NCBI RefSeq assembly: GCF_000368585.1
Contig: NZ_KB849558.1
Coordinates: forward strand, 1,200,077 to 1,264,076
Direction: 5' to 3'
Source of the DNA: Acinetobacter venetianus RAG-1 = CIP 110063
Lineage (GTDB): Bacteria; Pseudomonadota; Gammaproteobacteria; Pseudomonadales; Moraxellaceae
DNA: 64,000 bases
Part shown: piece by piece, positions 49,730 through 59,840 of the stretch
How positions within the stretch are numbered: position 1 is the stretch's first letter
Layout: every line of letters starts with the position of its first letter
Made by a program: the position numbers and the translations under genes
Notes under the pieces: model-generated
Told to the model about the DNA's origin: nothing
Database searches by the model: none
Seen by the model: the letters and a program-made list of their open reading frames with translations, nothing else

Positions 49730-50938
49730 TCACTCAACACGTTGAATAATGAGCGCAATGCCTTGCCCTACACCAATACACATCGAACACAATGCATACT
49801 GTCCTTGAATCTGCTCAAGCTGGTTCAATGCGGTGGTGACTAAGCGTGCGCCTGACGCTCCTAACGGATGACCTAAAGCAATCGCACCACCATTCGGATT
49901 GATACGTGCATCATCATCTGCTAAACCTAAATCACGAGTTACCGCTAATGCCTGAGCTGCAAAGGCTTCGTTTAACTCAATCACATCCATCTGCCCTAGT
50001 GTCAGATTGGTCTGTTGCAGTAATTTCTTAATTGCAGGTGCAGGCGCAAATCCCATAATGCGTGGTTCAACACCCACTGTAGTGGCGGCAATAATTTTGG
50101 CGCGTGGTTTCAGTTGATATTCAGCAACCGCTTCATCTGAGGCAATCAAGAGTGCTGCTGCACCATCATTGATCCCTGATGCATTACCTGCTGTAACGGT
50201 TCCATCGGTCTTTACCACACCTTTGAGTTTAGTTAAGGCTTCAATCGTGGTTGATGCGCGTGGATGTTCATCGCTATCCACCACAATCGCATCACCCTTA
50301 CGCTGAGGAATGATAACGGGCACGATCTCTTGTTTAAAAAAGCCTTTGGCTTGCGCTGCTGCAGTACGTTGTTGGCTCACCAAGGCAAACTGGTCTTGAT
50401 CGGCACGATTGATATTGAATTGTTCTGCCACGTTTTCAGCCGTTTGTGGCATGGTGTCTACACCATACATTTGTTTGAGTTTTGGATTGATAAAACGCCA
50501 ACCCATGGTGGTGTCTTCAATCTTTTGACTACGTCCAAATGCGCTCTCAGATTTACCCATCACGTATGGGGCACGGCTCATGCTTTCCACACCACCTGCA
50601 ATGATCAGGTTTGCTTCATTGGCTTTGATCGCACGCGCTGCCATGGCAATCGCATCTAAAGATGAGCCACATAAACGATTCACTGTAGTAGCAGGCACTT
50701 GATAAGGTAAGCCAGCCAATAATGCAGACATACGCCCCACGTTACGATTGTCTTCACCCGCTTGATTGGCACAGCCGTAAATCACATCATCTACTTGTTG
50801 CCAATCCACCGTTGGATTTCGTTGTATTAGGGCTTGGATTGGTATCGCACCAAGATCATCTGCACGTATAGGCGCTAAACCACCTGCATAACGACCAAAT
50901 GGAGTACGGATGGCATCAATGATATAAGCGTTTTTCAT
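49730..50938 (-). CDS. pcaF: Beta-ketoadipyl-CoA thiolase
   Basis: A thiolase of 402 residues from the ATG at 50938, the start chosen to match MKNAYIIDAIRTPFG. The nucleophilic Cys is in VNRLCGSSLDA, the base His is in GGAIALGHPLGASG, and the second Cys is in CIGVGQG. It splits beta-ketoadipyl-CoA to succinyl-CoA and acetyl-CoA. It is separated from pcaJ by a 411-bp repeat-rich spacer. Confidence 0.95.
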   Translation of the reverse strand: MKNAYIIDAIRTPFGRYAGGLAPIRADDLGAIPIQALIQRNPTVDWQQVDDVIYGCANQAGEDNRNVGRMSALLAGLPYQVPATTVNRLCGSSLDAIAMAARAIKANEANLIIAGGVESMSRAPYVMGKSESAFGRSQKIEDTTMGWRFINPKLKQMYGVDTMPQTAENVAEQFNINRADQDQFALVSQQRTAAAQAKGFFKQEIVPVIIPQRKGDAIVVDSDEHPRASTTIEALTKLKGVVKTDGTVTAGNASGINDGAAALLIASDEAVAEYQLKPRAKIIAATTVGVEPRIMGFAPAPAIKKLLQQTNLTLGQMDVIELNEAFAAQALAVTRDLGLADDDARINPNGGAIALGHPLGASGARLVTTALNQLEQIQGQYALCSMCIGVGQGIALIIQRVE

Positions 50939-51023
50939 AGTCTTACACTTCCATATTTCAATCTGTTGTGACCACTGCCACAAATTGCGGGTTCAGTCAT
51001 CCTTCCTTTGCGTAAGTAATGCC

Positions 51024-51257
51024 TCACTTTTGACAGGGCAAAAGTGACAAAACCCATTGTTGAACAGAGGAGGCTTCCTTGCCTCCCTGTCCAACGGACG
51101 ACATCCATGTCGCCTGTCACGATAGTTAGTTACTGGAAAAAATCTAAATATAAGTGAGTAAAAAACTGCATTTAAACCATTCCAATCCATATTTCACGGT
51201 GGCGACATGGATGTCGCCTCGTTACTCAGCACAACACGGATGTTGTGTCTGAGTAAC
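51024..51257. repeat. Cluster of hairpin repeats in the pcaJ-pcaF spacer
   Basis: Five compact inverted repeats are packed here. (1) TCACTTTTG/CAAAAGTGA at 51024-51047. (2) GGAGGC/GCCTCC at 51069-51086. (3) CGACAT/ATGTCG at 51099-51112. (4) GGCGACAT/ATGTCGCC at 51201-51218, the inverse of (3). (5) GTTACTCAG/CTGAGTAAC at 51221-51257. Two resemble repeats elsewhere in the window (6077-6100 and 22392-22409). No credible reading frame is present in the 50939-51349 spacer. Confidence 0.65.
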
Positions 51258-51349
51258 AAAGGATTTTTGTTACTTGTTATCCTTAAAAAGTAAGGCAATG
51301 CCTATACAAAAAACTTTCGCTTTAACCCGTAATTAGTGGCTGGTCAACA

Positions 51350-52003
51350 TTATCCCTGCGTCGCATCAATCAACTGAGCACCTGTCAAAGCTTGTAATTC
51401 TTCAAAGCTCAGACCATCCACTTTTTCAATCACCTTTAAACCTTCTGTGGTCACATCAATCACACACAGATCGGTATAAATACGATCGACACATTTCAAT
51501 CCTGTTGCTGGATAAGTGAGTTCTTCAACGATTTTTGGCTCACCTTGTTTGGTGACATGATCAGTCGTGATAAAGACTTTCTTAGCACCAACAGCTAAAT
51601 CCATTGCACCACCTACAGCAGGAATGGCATCGGCTGCACCTGTGTGCCAATTGGCAAGATCACCGTTGGCTGCAACTTGGAATGCACCGAGTACCGCAAT
51701 ATCCAAATGTCCACCGCGCATCATGGCAAATGAATCGCCATGATGGAAAAAGCACCCACCAGTCAGCATAGTCACGTATTCTTTACCTGCATTAATCAGT
51801 TCAGGATCTTCTTCACCTTTGGCTGGAGGGGGGCCAAAGGCCAACAAACCATTTTCAGAATGCAGAAACACATCTTTATCGGCTGGTAAGTATTTTGAAA
51901 TCTTGGTCGGTAAACCAATGCCTAAATTGACATAAGCTCCATCAGGAATATCTTGTGCAACACGTTCAGCAATCTGGTCACGGTTGAGTTTTTGATAGCT
52001 CAT
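51350..52003 (-). CDS. pcaJ: 3-oxoadipate CoA-transferase beta subunit
   Basis: A subunit of 217 residues from the ATG at 52003, which has AAGGAG before it; an upstream in-frame start at 52048 lies inside pcaI. The catalytic glutamate is in HSENGLLAFGP. With PcaI it transfers CoA from succinyl-CoA to beta-ketoadipate. Confidence 0.95.
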   Translation of the reverse strand: MSYQKLNRDQIAERVAQDIPDGAYVNLGIGLPTKISKYLPADKDVFLHSENGLLAFGPPPAKGEEDPELINAGKEYVTMLTGGCFFHHGDSFAMMRGGHLDIAVLGAFQVAANGDLANWHTGAADAIPAVGGAMDLAVGAKKVFITTDHVTKQGEPKIVEELTYPATGLKCVDRIYTDLCVIDVTTEGLKVIEKVDGLSFEELQALTGAQLIDATQG

Positions 52004-52013
52004 GTTGTTCTCC

Positions 52014-52697
52014 TTATGCTGATACAGGTGAAGTGGCTTCAACGGCAACTACATGTTGGACAAAGATGCCTGGGGTAATGATGTGCTCAGGATCAAGCTG
52101 ACCCAGTTCAACCACTTCAGAGACTTGAGCGATGGTGACATCCGCAGCCATCGCCATGATCGGTCCAAAGTTACGTGCAGATTTATTGAAAACCAGATTG
52201 CCCCAACGATCGCCTTGATAAGCTTTGATCAAAGCAAAGTCGGCTTTGATTGGGTATTCCAGTACATAGTCTTTGCCATCGATATGACGAGTTTCTTTGC
52301 CTTCCGCCAATAACGTACCGAAACCCGTTGGGGTGAATACGGCACCTAAACCCATGCCTGCGGCTTGGATACGGCAAGCGAGATTGCCTTGTGGGACGAG
52401 TTCTAATTCGATCTTACCTGCATGGTAGAGTTCATCGAACACCCATGAATCAGACTGACGAGGGAAAGAGCAAATGATTTTACGGACTGCACCTGTTTTT
52501 AGCAGTTTGGCTAAACCATAATCGCCATTGCCTGCATTGTTATTGACAATCACAAGCTCTTTTACGCCCAGTTCAATCAGACCATCGATAAGTTCAGCGG
52601 GTTGTCCTGCTGTTCCAAAACCGCCTATCATGATGGTTGAGCCATCTTGGATTTGGGATAGAACCTCGGTCAATGAGGTGTTACTCTTATCAATCAT
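52014..52697 (-). CDS. pcaI: 3-oxoadipate CoA-transferase alpha subunit
   Basis: A 227-residue CoA-transferase subunit with the glycine-rich IMIGGFGTAGQPAELI near the N terminus and VIVNNNAGNGDYGLAKLL. It is the first gene of the pca-qui operon. It has AGGAAG before the ATG and the PcaU operator region 138-175 bp upstream of the start. Confidence 0.95.
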   Translation of the reverse strand: MIDKSNTSLTEVLSQIQDGSTIMIGGFGTAGQPAELIDGLIELGVKELVIVNNNAGNGDYGLAKLLKTGAVRKIICSFPRQSDSWVFDELYHAGKIELELVPQGNLACRIQAAGMGLGAVFTPTGFGTLLAEGKETRHIDGKDYVLEYPIKADFALIKAYQGDRWGNLVFNKSARNFGPIMAMAADVTIAQVSEVVELGQLDPEHIITPGIFVQHVVAVEATSPVSA

Positions 52698-52834
52698 CTG
52701 ACTACTTCCTGTACTATGAATTACTCAATTTTTCATCCTGAAAACCGATGAAACTAAGCTGAGTATTTTGTTCGGATTTCTAATATTTATTCTTGATAAG
52801 TTTTCGTTAGAGTTCTACAGCACAAAGTTCATTT

Positions 52835-52872
52835 TGTTCGATTATTATTTTTTATGTTCGATGATCGAACAT
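52835..52872. promoter_or_regulatory. Probable PcaU operator
   Basis: A perfect palindrome ATGTTCGATGATCGAACAT at 52854-52872, with a third, direct copy of the half-site TGTTCGAT at 52835-52842. Three 10-bp repeats of this kind are known at the PcaU site in A. baylyi. It lies in the divergent pcaI-pcaU region. Confidence 0.85.
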
Positions 52873-52945
52873 TATCCAAGTAAAACAGTCGTGTTTAGAT
52901 TAGAATAAATTTTAGAAAATGATTTTTTGAATGAAAGAGCACATT

Positions 52946-53770
52946 ATGGAAAATGATCAGAATAAAGAGCCAAAATTGATTCATCATTCTGAAAATAAAA
53001 AAACGATTCGTCATGAAGACTTTATTGCAGGAATCTCAAAAGGCTTGGCGATTTTGGAATGTTTTGGACCTGAACGACATCGCTTAAACATGAGCACTGC
53101 CGCTGAAAAAACAGGCATGACACGTGCGGCTGCAAGACGGCATTTACTGACCTTGGAATATTTAGGTTATTTGGATTTTGATGGCCATTATTATTATTTA
53201 ACCCCTAAAATTCTAAAATTTTCAGGTGCTTATTTAGATGGCTCTCCACTACCAAAAATTTGCCAGCCTTTATTAAATCTACTTACTAATCAAACCTCAC
53301 TCATCTATTCAGTTATGGTTTTAGATGGTTATGAAGCAATTACGATAGCGCGAAGTGCAGCACACCAACAAACAGACAGAGTAAATCCATATGGATTGCA
53401 CTTAGGTAATCGCTTACCTGCCCATGCGACTTCTGCTGGAAAAATTCTGCTTGCCCATCTAGATGACGAAGCACAAAAACAATGGTTAGAAAAATATCCA
53501 CTTAAACGTTTAACCAAATATACGCATACTGAGAGTGAAATTTTTTTAAAGTTATTACATGAAATTAAAGAACAGGATTGGTGTTATTCATGTGAAGAAC
53601 ATGAATTGGGCGTACATGCTGTTGCAGTACCGATTTATGATGCAAATGCCGATGTCGTTGCTGCCCTAAATATTGTTTCACCTACCATGCGTACAACAAA
53701 AGATTATCTCATCACTCATATTTTGCCATTATTACTAGAAACAGCACGTGATTTAAGACAGGTTGTTTAG
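52946..53770 (+). CDS. pcaU: IclR-family regulator of protocatechuate genes
   Basis: A regulator of about 274 residues. The winged helix is near residues 25-90 (STAAEKTGMTRAAARRHLLTLEYLGYL), and the IclR effector domain follows. The ATG at 52946 has GAAAGAG before it; the ATG at 52931 is possible but less well placed. PcaU of A. baylyi activates pcaI-quiA in response to protocatechuate and controls its own gene. The divergent position and the operator match that. Confidence 0.9.
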   Translation: MENDQNKEPKLIHHSENKKTIRHEDFIAGISKGLAILECFGPERHRLNMSTAAEKTGMTRAAARRHLLTLEYLGYLDFDGHYYYLTPKILKFSGAYLDGSPLPKICQPLLNLLTNQTSLIYSVMVLDGYEAITIARSAAHQQTDRVNPYGLHLGNRLPAHATSAGKILLAHLDDEAQKQWLEKYPLKRLTKYTHTESEIFLKLLHEIKEQDWCYSCEEHELGVHAVAVPIYDANADVVAALNIVSPTMRTTKDYLITHILPLLLETARDLRQVV

Positions 53771-54130
53771 ATAGAGTTATTTCAAAATAGATATTTTTTC
53801 TCTGCTCGTACTTATAGACATTTATGTTTTAGTCGCTTTTAAACCAAATTTATTTTAGATGTTAGCCACGTCTTTTAAGTTTCCAAACAATTGTTTCATT
53901 GAGTAAGTTTATTTTACTTTTCGTTAAAAAACTTATTTCTAAATGATACAAATCAAATGCAATGATAATAATTTTATTTAAATCATTACATTATATTAAT
54001 CCAAGTAATTTACTCAATAAAATCAAGATATTTGCTCTTATTATTGATGCATAGTATTTTAAAACGCACATGAAAAATAAATAAATTTCATACTCAAAGT
54101 TATACCAAACAATAAAAGAGAGATATAAAA
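53771..54130. other. AT-rich intergenic region without visible gene
   Basis: A 360-bp gap between pcaU and aspT. It is strongly AT-rich, with no persuasive terminator, palindrome or reading frame. It presumably contains the aspT promoter, which I cannot place with confidence. Confidence 0.4.
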
Positions 54131-55816
54131 ATGATTGAATGGTTACAGAGTGAATTGCAACATAGTCCCGAAATATTACTGTTCCTGTCTTTAGCAATTG
54201 GCTTCTGGATTGGTCAGTTTCAATTCGGAAAATTTCAGTTTGGCGGTGTTGCAGGATCACTCCTTGTTGCAGTGGTATTAAGTCTGATAGGCGTTCCTGT
54301 TGATAACGGTGTTAAAGCAATTTTATTCGCATTGTTCATCTATGCGGTTGGTTTTGAAAGTGGTCCGCAGTTTTTCAAATCTCTTGGACCCCAATCGATT
54401 AAAGAAATTTTACTCGCGGTATTCATGGCAGTTTGTGGTCTTATTACCGTACTTGTTATGGCTAAAATCTTTAATTTGGATAAAGGCTTAGCCGCAGGTC
54501 TGGCTGCTGGTGGTATGACTCAGTCAGCTATCATTGGCACCGCTGGTGATGCAATTTCTCGTCTAGACCTCCCCCTAGCCGAAATTCAAAAGTTACAGGC
54601 AAATGTAGCGATCGGATATGCAGTGACTTACATCTTTGGTTCGCTTGGCGCCATCATCATCTGTGTAAATATCTTGCCTAAATTTATGGGAAGAGAAATT
54701 CATGATGATGCATTAAAGGCACAATCAGAACGTTTAAAAGGTGCTTTCGAGCTTGCCCCAGGCCAAGAATTAGCAATGCCTGAAATCGTTGGGCGTATTT
54801 ATAAAGTAAAGCAAGCCAATGGCATCGCAATTGCAGAACTTGAAAAAACACAACCGAGTATCACAGTCGAACGGCTTAAACGAAAAGATCAATTCATTGA
54901 TGTTGCGCCAGAAGTAACGTTACAAACAGATGATGTCATTTTAATTGTAGGTCGTCGTGCAAGTGTAGTTTCAATCTCAGAGCATATTGGTACTGAACTT
55001 CAATCATCTCAAGGTATGGAGATGATTATGGATACCTCAGATGTAATTTTAAGAAATTCAAAATACATAAATCGAACGTTGGGAGATATTAAAGCCAATA
55101 CACCCGATTATTTGAAACATGGCATCTATGTACTTGCAATCAAACGTAATGATGAATCTCAAACATTGAGTGACGATACCATTTTAAAGCAAGGTGATTT
55201 GATTACTGTTTACGGCACAAAAAGTGATTTAGATCGTTTAGTAAAAGAGGCAGGTAAAGCACTGCCTGAAAGCTTAAAAACAGATTGGATCTTTCATGGG
55301 GCTGGCTTAGTGGTCGGTCTCATTGTTGGCTTATTTGTTGTTCGCATTGGTGGTGTTCCTCTCACGCTCGGTGCAGGTGGTGGTGCATTACTATCTGGTC
55401 TTTTATTCGGATGGTTACGCAGTCGAAATCAAGTACATGGCAATATGCCATTAGCAGCTTCACAACTGTTAAAAGATCTTGGTCTGGCAGGTTTTGTTGC
55501 AGCCGTTGGACTTCAATCTGGCTTACAGGCCATCCAAACCATCAAAGAAAGTGGCTTATCGCTTTTCATGATCGGAGTCGTTGTTACACTCGTTCCTCTT
55601 ATTCTTTCAATGCTTTTTGCCCGCTATGTTTTACGTTATGACAATGTTGCAGTCATGGCTGGTGCACTCTCTGGTTCACGAAGTGCAAACCCTGCTTTTG
55701 GGGGCGTCTTAGACAAAGCTGGTAATTCTATTCCAACGGTTCCTTTTGCGATCACTTATGCCCTCGCAAATGTATTTCTTACTTTGTTAGGCCCATTAAT
55801 CGTGGGTTTAGCTTAA
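54131..55816 (+). CDS. aspT: Aspartate:alanine exchanger
   Basis: A 561-residue AspT/YidE-YbjL-type membrane protein. Two halves of hydrophobic segments carry GGMTQSAIIGTAGDA and the matching GALSGSRSANPAFGGV. Between them lie two TrkA-C-type soluble domains (residues of about 200-370). It exchanges external aspartate for internal alanine. With the decarboxylase encoded next it can form a proton-motive metabolic cycle. GAGAG stands before the ATG. aspD follows after 54 bp. Confidence 0.88.
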   Translation: MIEWLQSELQHSPEILLFLSLAIGFWIGQFQFGKFQFGGVAGSLLVAVVLSLIGVPVDNGVKAILFALFIYAVGFESGPQFFKSLGPQSIKEILLAVFMAVCGLITVLVMAKIFNLDKGLAAGLAAGGMTQSAIIGTAGDAISRLDLPLAEIQKLQANVAIGYAVTYIFGSLGAIIICVNILPKFMGREIHDDALKAQSERLKGAFELAPGQELAMPEIVGRIYKVKQANGIAIAELEKTQPSITVERLKRKDQFIDVAPEVTLQTDDVILIVGRRASVVSISEHIGTELQSSQGMEMIMDTSDVILRNSKYINRTLGDIKANTPDYLKHGIYVLAIKRNDESQTLSDDTILKQGDLITVYGTKSDLDRLVKEAGKALPESLKTDWIFHGAGLVVGLIVGLFVVRIGGVPLTLGAGGGALLSGLLFGWLRSRNQVHGNMPLAASQLLKDLGLAGFVAAVGLQSGLQAIQTIKESGLSLFMIGVVVTLVPLILSMLFARYVLRYDNVAVMAGALSGSRSANPAFGGVLDKAGNSIPTVPFAITYALANVFLTLLGPLIVGLA

Positions 55817-55855
55817 AAACTAACAGTTATAAACATTTTAATCGCTTCACTATAA

Positions 55856-57472
<1,617 letters not shown>

Positions 57473-57490
57473 GCTTTTCCTGTCCATCGA

Positions 57491-57521
57491 AATAAAGCCA
57501 CAATTTAGTGGCTTTATTTTT
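57491..57521 (+). terminator. Terminator of aspTD
   Basis: An 11-bp perfect stem (AATAAAGCCAC / GTGGCTTTATT) with a 6-nt loop, ending in TTTTTG, located 19 bp after the aspD stop. Confidence 0.88.
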
Positions 57522-57602
57522 GTATGTATCTCAAAAAGCAGTTCACATCACATTCACATTTCAACTTTTAAGATAAATCTAAAATGGAATGAGATCATCA
57601 AC

Positions 57603-58169
57603 ATGAAATTGCTCAGAACGCTCGCAGTCTCGACACTGACCTTACTTTCTTTGGCTGCTTGTAAAAGTGTACCGAGTTACACCGCTGATTATGAAAAAGC
57701 TAAGAAAGAAATTACGGGAATCATGTTAGATGATCAACAAGCTCAAAAAATTGGTCAAAACTTTGTTGCAGCTTTCAATACGATGGGAACTGAAAATTTT
57801 GTCAAAAACGCCAGTCAACTTTATGCAGATCAATTATTTATCAATGACACACTTTCCCAATTCTCAAATAAACAGGATCTCATCAAACATTTCGAAGGTA
57901 TGAATGAACACGTCAGTAATGTGTCCGTGACATTAATAAGTGCGACTCATAAACAAGACTCTGCATATATCCATTGGCACATGGTCTATGACTTTAAAAT
58001 GTTTGGTCGGACAAAAACCATGTCTTCGTATGGTATTAGCCAAATCAAAATTAATGAGCAAAAACTAATTATCTTTCAACAAGATTTTTGGGATCCTGCA
58101 AATGGTTTATATCGCTCACTGCCATATGTCGGAAGTGGCTATTCTTTGACCTTGCCGTTCAAAAAATAG
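57603..58169 (+). CDS. Lipoprotein with NTF2/SnoaL-like domain
   Basis: A 188-residue protein with a lipoprotein signal (LLSLAAC lipobox, Cys near residue 20), so it is attached to a membrane after export. Residues of about 55-175 look like a nuclear-transport-factor-2/SnoaL fold (KQDLIKHFEGM, SAYIHWHMVYDFKMFG, KLIIFQQDFWDPANGLY). Proteins of this kind often accompany cyclopropane-fatty-acid synthase loci. The role is unknown. Confidence 0.6.
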   Translation: MKLLRTLAVSTLTLLSLAACKSVPSYTADYEKAKKEITGIMLDDQQAQKIGQNFVAAFNTMGTENFVKNASQLYADQLFINDTLSQFSNKQDLIKHFEGMNEHVSNVSVTLISATHKQDSAYIHWHMVYDFKMFGRTKTMSSYGISQIKINEQKLIIFQQDFWDPANGLYRSLPYVGSGYSLTLPFKK

Positions 58170-58205
58170 TATAAAATTCAGCCACAAAAAAGTGCAGAAT
58201 AAATT

Positions 58206-58574
58206 ATGGACAATCATTCATTATTAAAACGATTAAATAAAATTGAAGGTTTAATTGTTTTAGCTTTGGTCGATACCTTCGATGGTTCTATTTTAGAAAC
58301 CATTGGTGATGAGTTCTTTAATATCGATCTTGCCGCTGCTGAAGGTGCAAATTTATTTAATTACCAAAAGCAATTAATGAATGAAATTGATCCTAATGAT
58401 TTTCTAGAAAGTGTTTTGATGAGTACTGACAATCAGTATCACATCATTACTCCGCTAGAAACCAACCATGGCCTGTTTTTATATGCGGTTTTAGATCGTG
58501 AGCATACGAATTTAGGCTATGCACGTCATGAAATTCAAAAATTAGAACGTAATTTAAATTTCTATACCTATTAA
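58206..58574 (+). CDS. Small cytoplasmic protein, roadblock/LC7-like
   Basis: A 122-residue protein without a signal peptide. The alternating strand pattern (GLIVLALVDTFDGSIL, YHIITPLETNHGLFLYAVLD) and the terminal helix (ARHEIQKLERNL) recall roadblock/LC7 modules, but the match is weak. It lies 36 bp after the lipoprotein gene and 54 bp before the chalcone-isomerase-like gene, suggesting one operon. Confidence 0.45.
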   Translation: MDNHSLLKRLNKIEGLIVLALVDTFDGSILETIGDEFFNIDLAAAEGANLFNYQKQLMNEIDPNDFLESVLMSTDNQYHIITPLETNHGLFLYAVLDREHTNLGYARHEIQKLERNLNFYTY

Positions 58575-58628
58575 TTTTGAAGATTAAAACAGCTATAACC
58601 AAATAGGCAGCAAATATTGAGGTGGTGA

Positions 58629-59129
58629 ATGAATACTCGTTTAATTTCGATAATGACTAGGTTAAGTATTTTATTTGTTCTCATACCGATTAAATTTGCA
58701 CATGCAAATATTCAAATCTGCAAAACAGCTCCACTATTAGCAACGAGTAAAAATGTGGGTTCCGTCAGTTATTATGCAGAGAACTGCCATCAAAATTGGG
58801 AAAATCAAAATATTCGCCTAGATTTCACTTATACTCAGAATATTCCAGAATGGGCATTTAAACGGGCTGCAACACATTTCCTGAAAAAGAATGTGACCAA
58901 TTTTTCTAATAATTCCGTTCTAAATCAAATTACTGAATTATATAAGCCTGTAAAAAAAGGTGATTTATATTCATTAAATTATAATCAGCTCAATAAAACA
59001 TTAAGTCTTTCTCTCAACCAAAAACCATTAGGTTCAATTACCGATCAACAAGCCAATCAATACTTTAAAATATGGTTTGGTAGTTCTCCATTTAATGCTA
59101 AATTAAAGCAACAACTACTAAATCAATAA
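58629..59129 (+). CDS. Chalcone isomerase-like exported protein
   Basis: A 166-residue protein with an N-terminal signal sequence ending near KFAHA. The C-terminal block (YSLNYNQLNKTLSLSLNQKP, then YFKIWFGSSPFNAKLKQQLL) is characteristic of bacterial chalcone-isomerase-like domains. These are not known to act on flavonoids in bacteria and commonly occur beside CFA-synthase-like genes. Two Cys pairs could form disulphides. Confidence 0.6.
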   Translation: MNTRLISIMTRLSILFVLIPIKFAHANIQICKTAPLLATSKNVGSVSYYAENCHQNWENQNIRLDFTYTQNIPEWAFKRAATHFLKKNVTNFSNNSVLNQITELYKPVKKGDLYSLNYNQLNKTLSLSLNQKPLGSITDQQANQYFKIWFGSSPFNAKLKQQLLNQ

Positions 59130-59144
59130 CTTGATCAAACGATT

Positions 59145-59840
59145 ATGAGCAATCAATTTATTCTTATGGTCGAAGACCATTACGAACTTGCCGCTACGGT
59201 TTGCGAATTTTTAGAGGAACATGGTTTCGTCATTGATCATGCACGTAATTTAGATGCAGCACGTAATTTTCTAAAAACTCAGCCCTACCATCTCCTATTA
59301 CTTGATATTAATCTACCTGATGGTTCTGGATATGATTTATGCGAATGGCTCAGAACGGATCAAGGTAAAGACATTCCTATTTTAATGCTCACTGCACGAG
59401 ATACCTTGGATGACAAATTAAAGGGCTTTACTGCTGGAACAGATGATTATTTAGTCAAACCTTTTGATTTTAATGAGCTTGTAATGCGTGTCAAAGCATT
59501 GATCAAACGTTCATTGGGCGAAGTATCATCCAGTAAAATCCAAATTCATGATCTCATTCTAGACAGTTCAACTCAAACTGTCACTCGTGCGGGTCAAGCG
59601 ATAGAATTACCGCGTATTCAATTCAAACTACTTAAAATCTTGATGAGAAACTCACCCAAAGTCATTACAAAACAAGAAATTATTATCGAACTCTGGGGGG
59701 ATGAAGAACCTGAAAGTGATGCGTTACGCAGCCATATTTATAATTTAAGAAAAATGGTCGATAAACCTTTTGAAGAAAAGTTAATTCACACCATTTCAGG
59801 TGTTGGGCTTAAAGTTGCTTTCGATGCTGAAGCGCATTAA
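59145..59840 (+). CDS. OmpR-family response regulator
   Basis: A 231-residue regulator with a receiver domain (phosphoacceptor D54 in LLLLDINLPDG, switch Thr in MLTARD, K105 in VKPFD) and a winged-helix C terminus (DALRSHIYNLRKMVDK). It probably pairs with the histidine kinase on the opposite strand, whose 3' end shares its stop codons. The stimulus is not known; the neighbouring lipid genes are candidate targets. Confidence 0.9.
   Translation: MSNQFILMVEDHYELAATVCEFLEEHGFVIDHARNLDAARNFLKTQPYHLLLLDINLPDGSGYDLCEWLRTDQGKDIPILMLTARDTLDDKLKGFTAGTDDYLVKPFDFNELVMRVKALIKRSLGEVSSSKIQIHDLILDSSTQTVTRAGQAIELPRIQFKLLKILMRNSPKVITKQEIIIELWGDEEPESDALRSHIYNLRKMVDKPFEEKLIHTISGVGLKVAFDAEAH

Noticed and set aside
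50264..50659. 131-residue plus-strand frame
   Set aside because: It is antisense to pcaF and has no family resemblance; it reflects codon structure on the coding strand.
50935..51190. Small minus-strand frames in the pcaJ-pcaF spacer
   Set aside because: They run through hairpin repeats, have no ribosome-binding site and are not protein-like, so they are not counted as genes.
53991..54260. 89-residue minus-strand frame in the pcaU-aspT gap
   Set aside because: It overlaps the start of aspT and is an AT-rich hydrophobic translation without a start signal.
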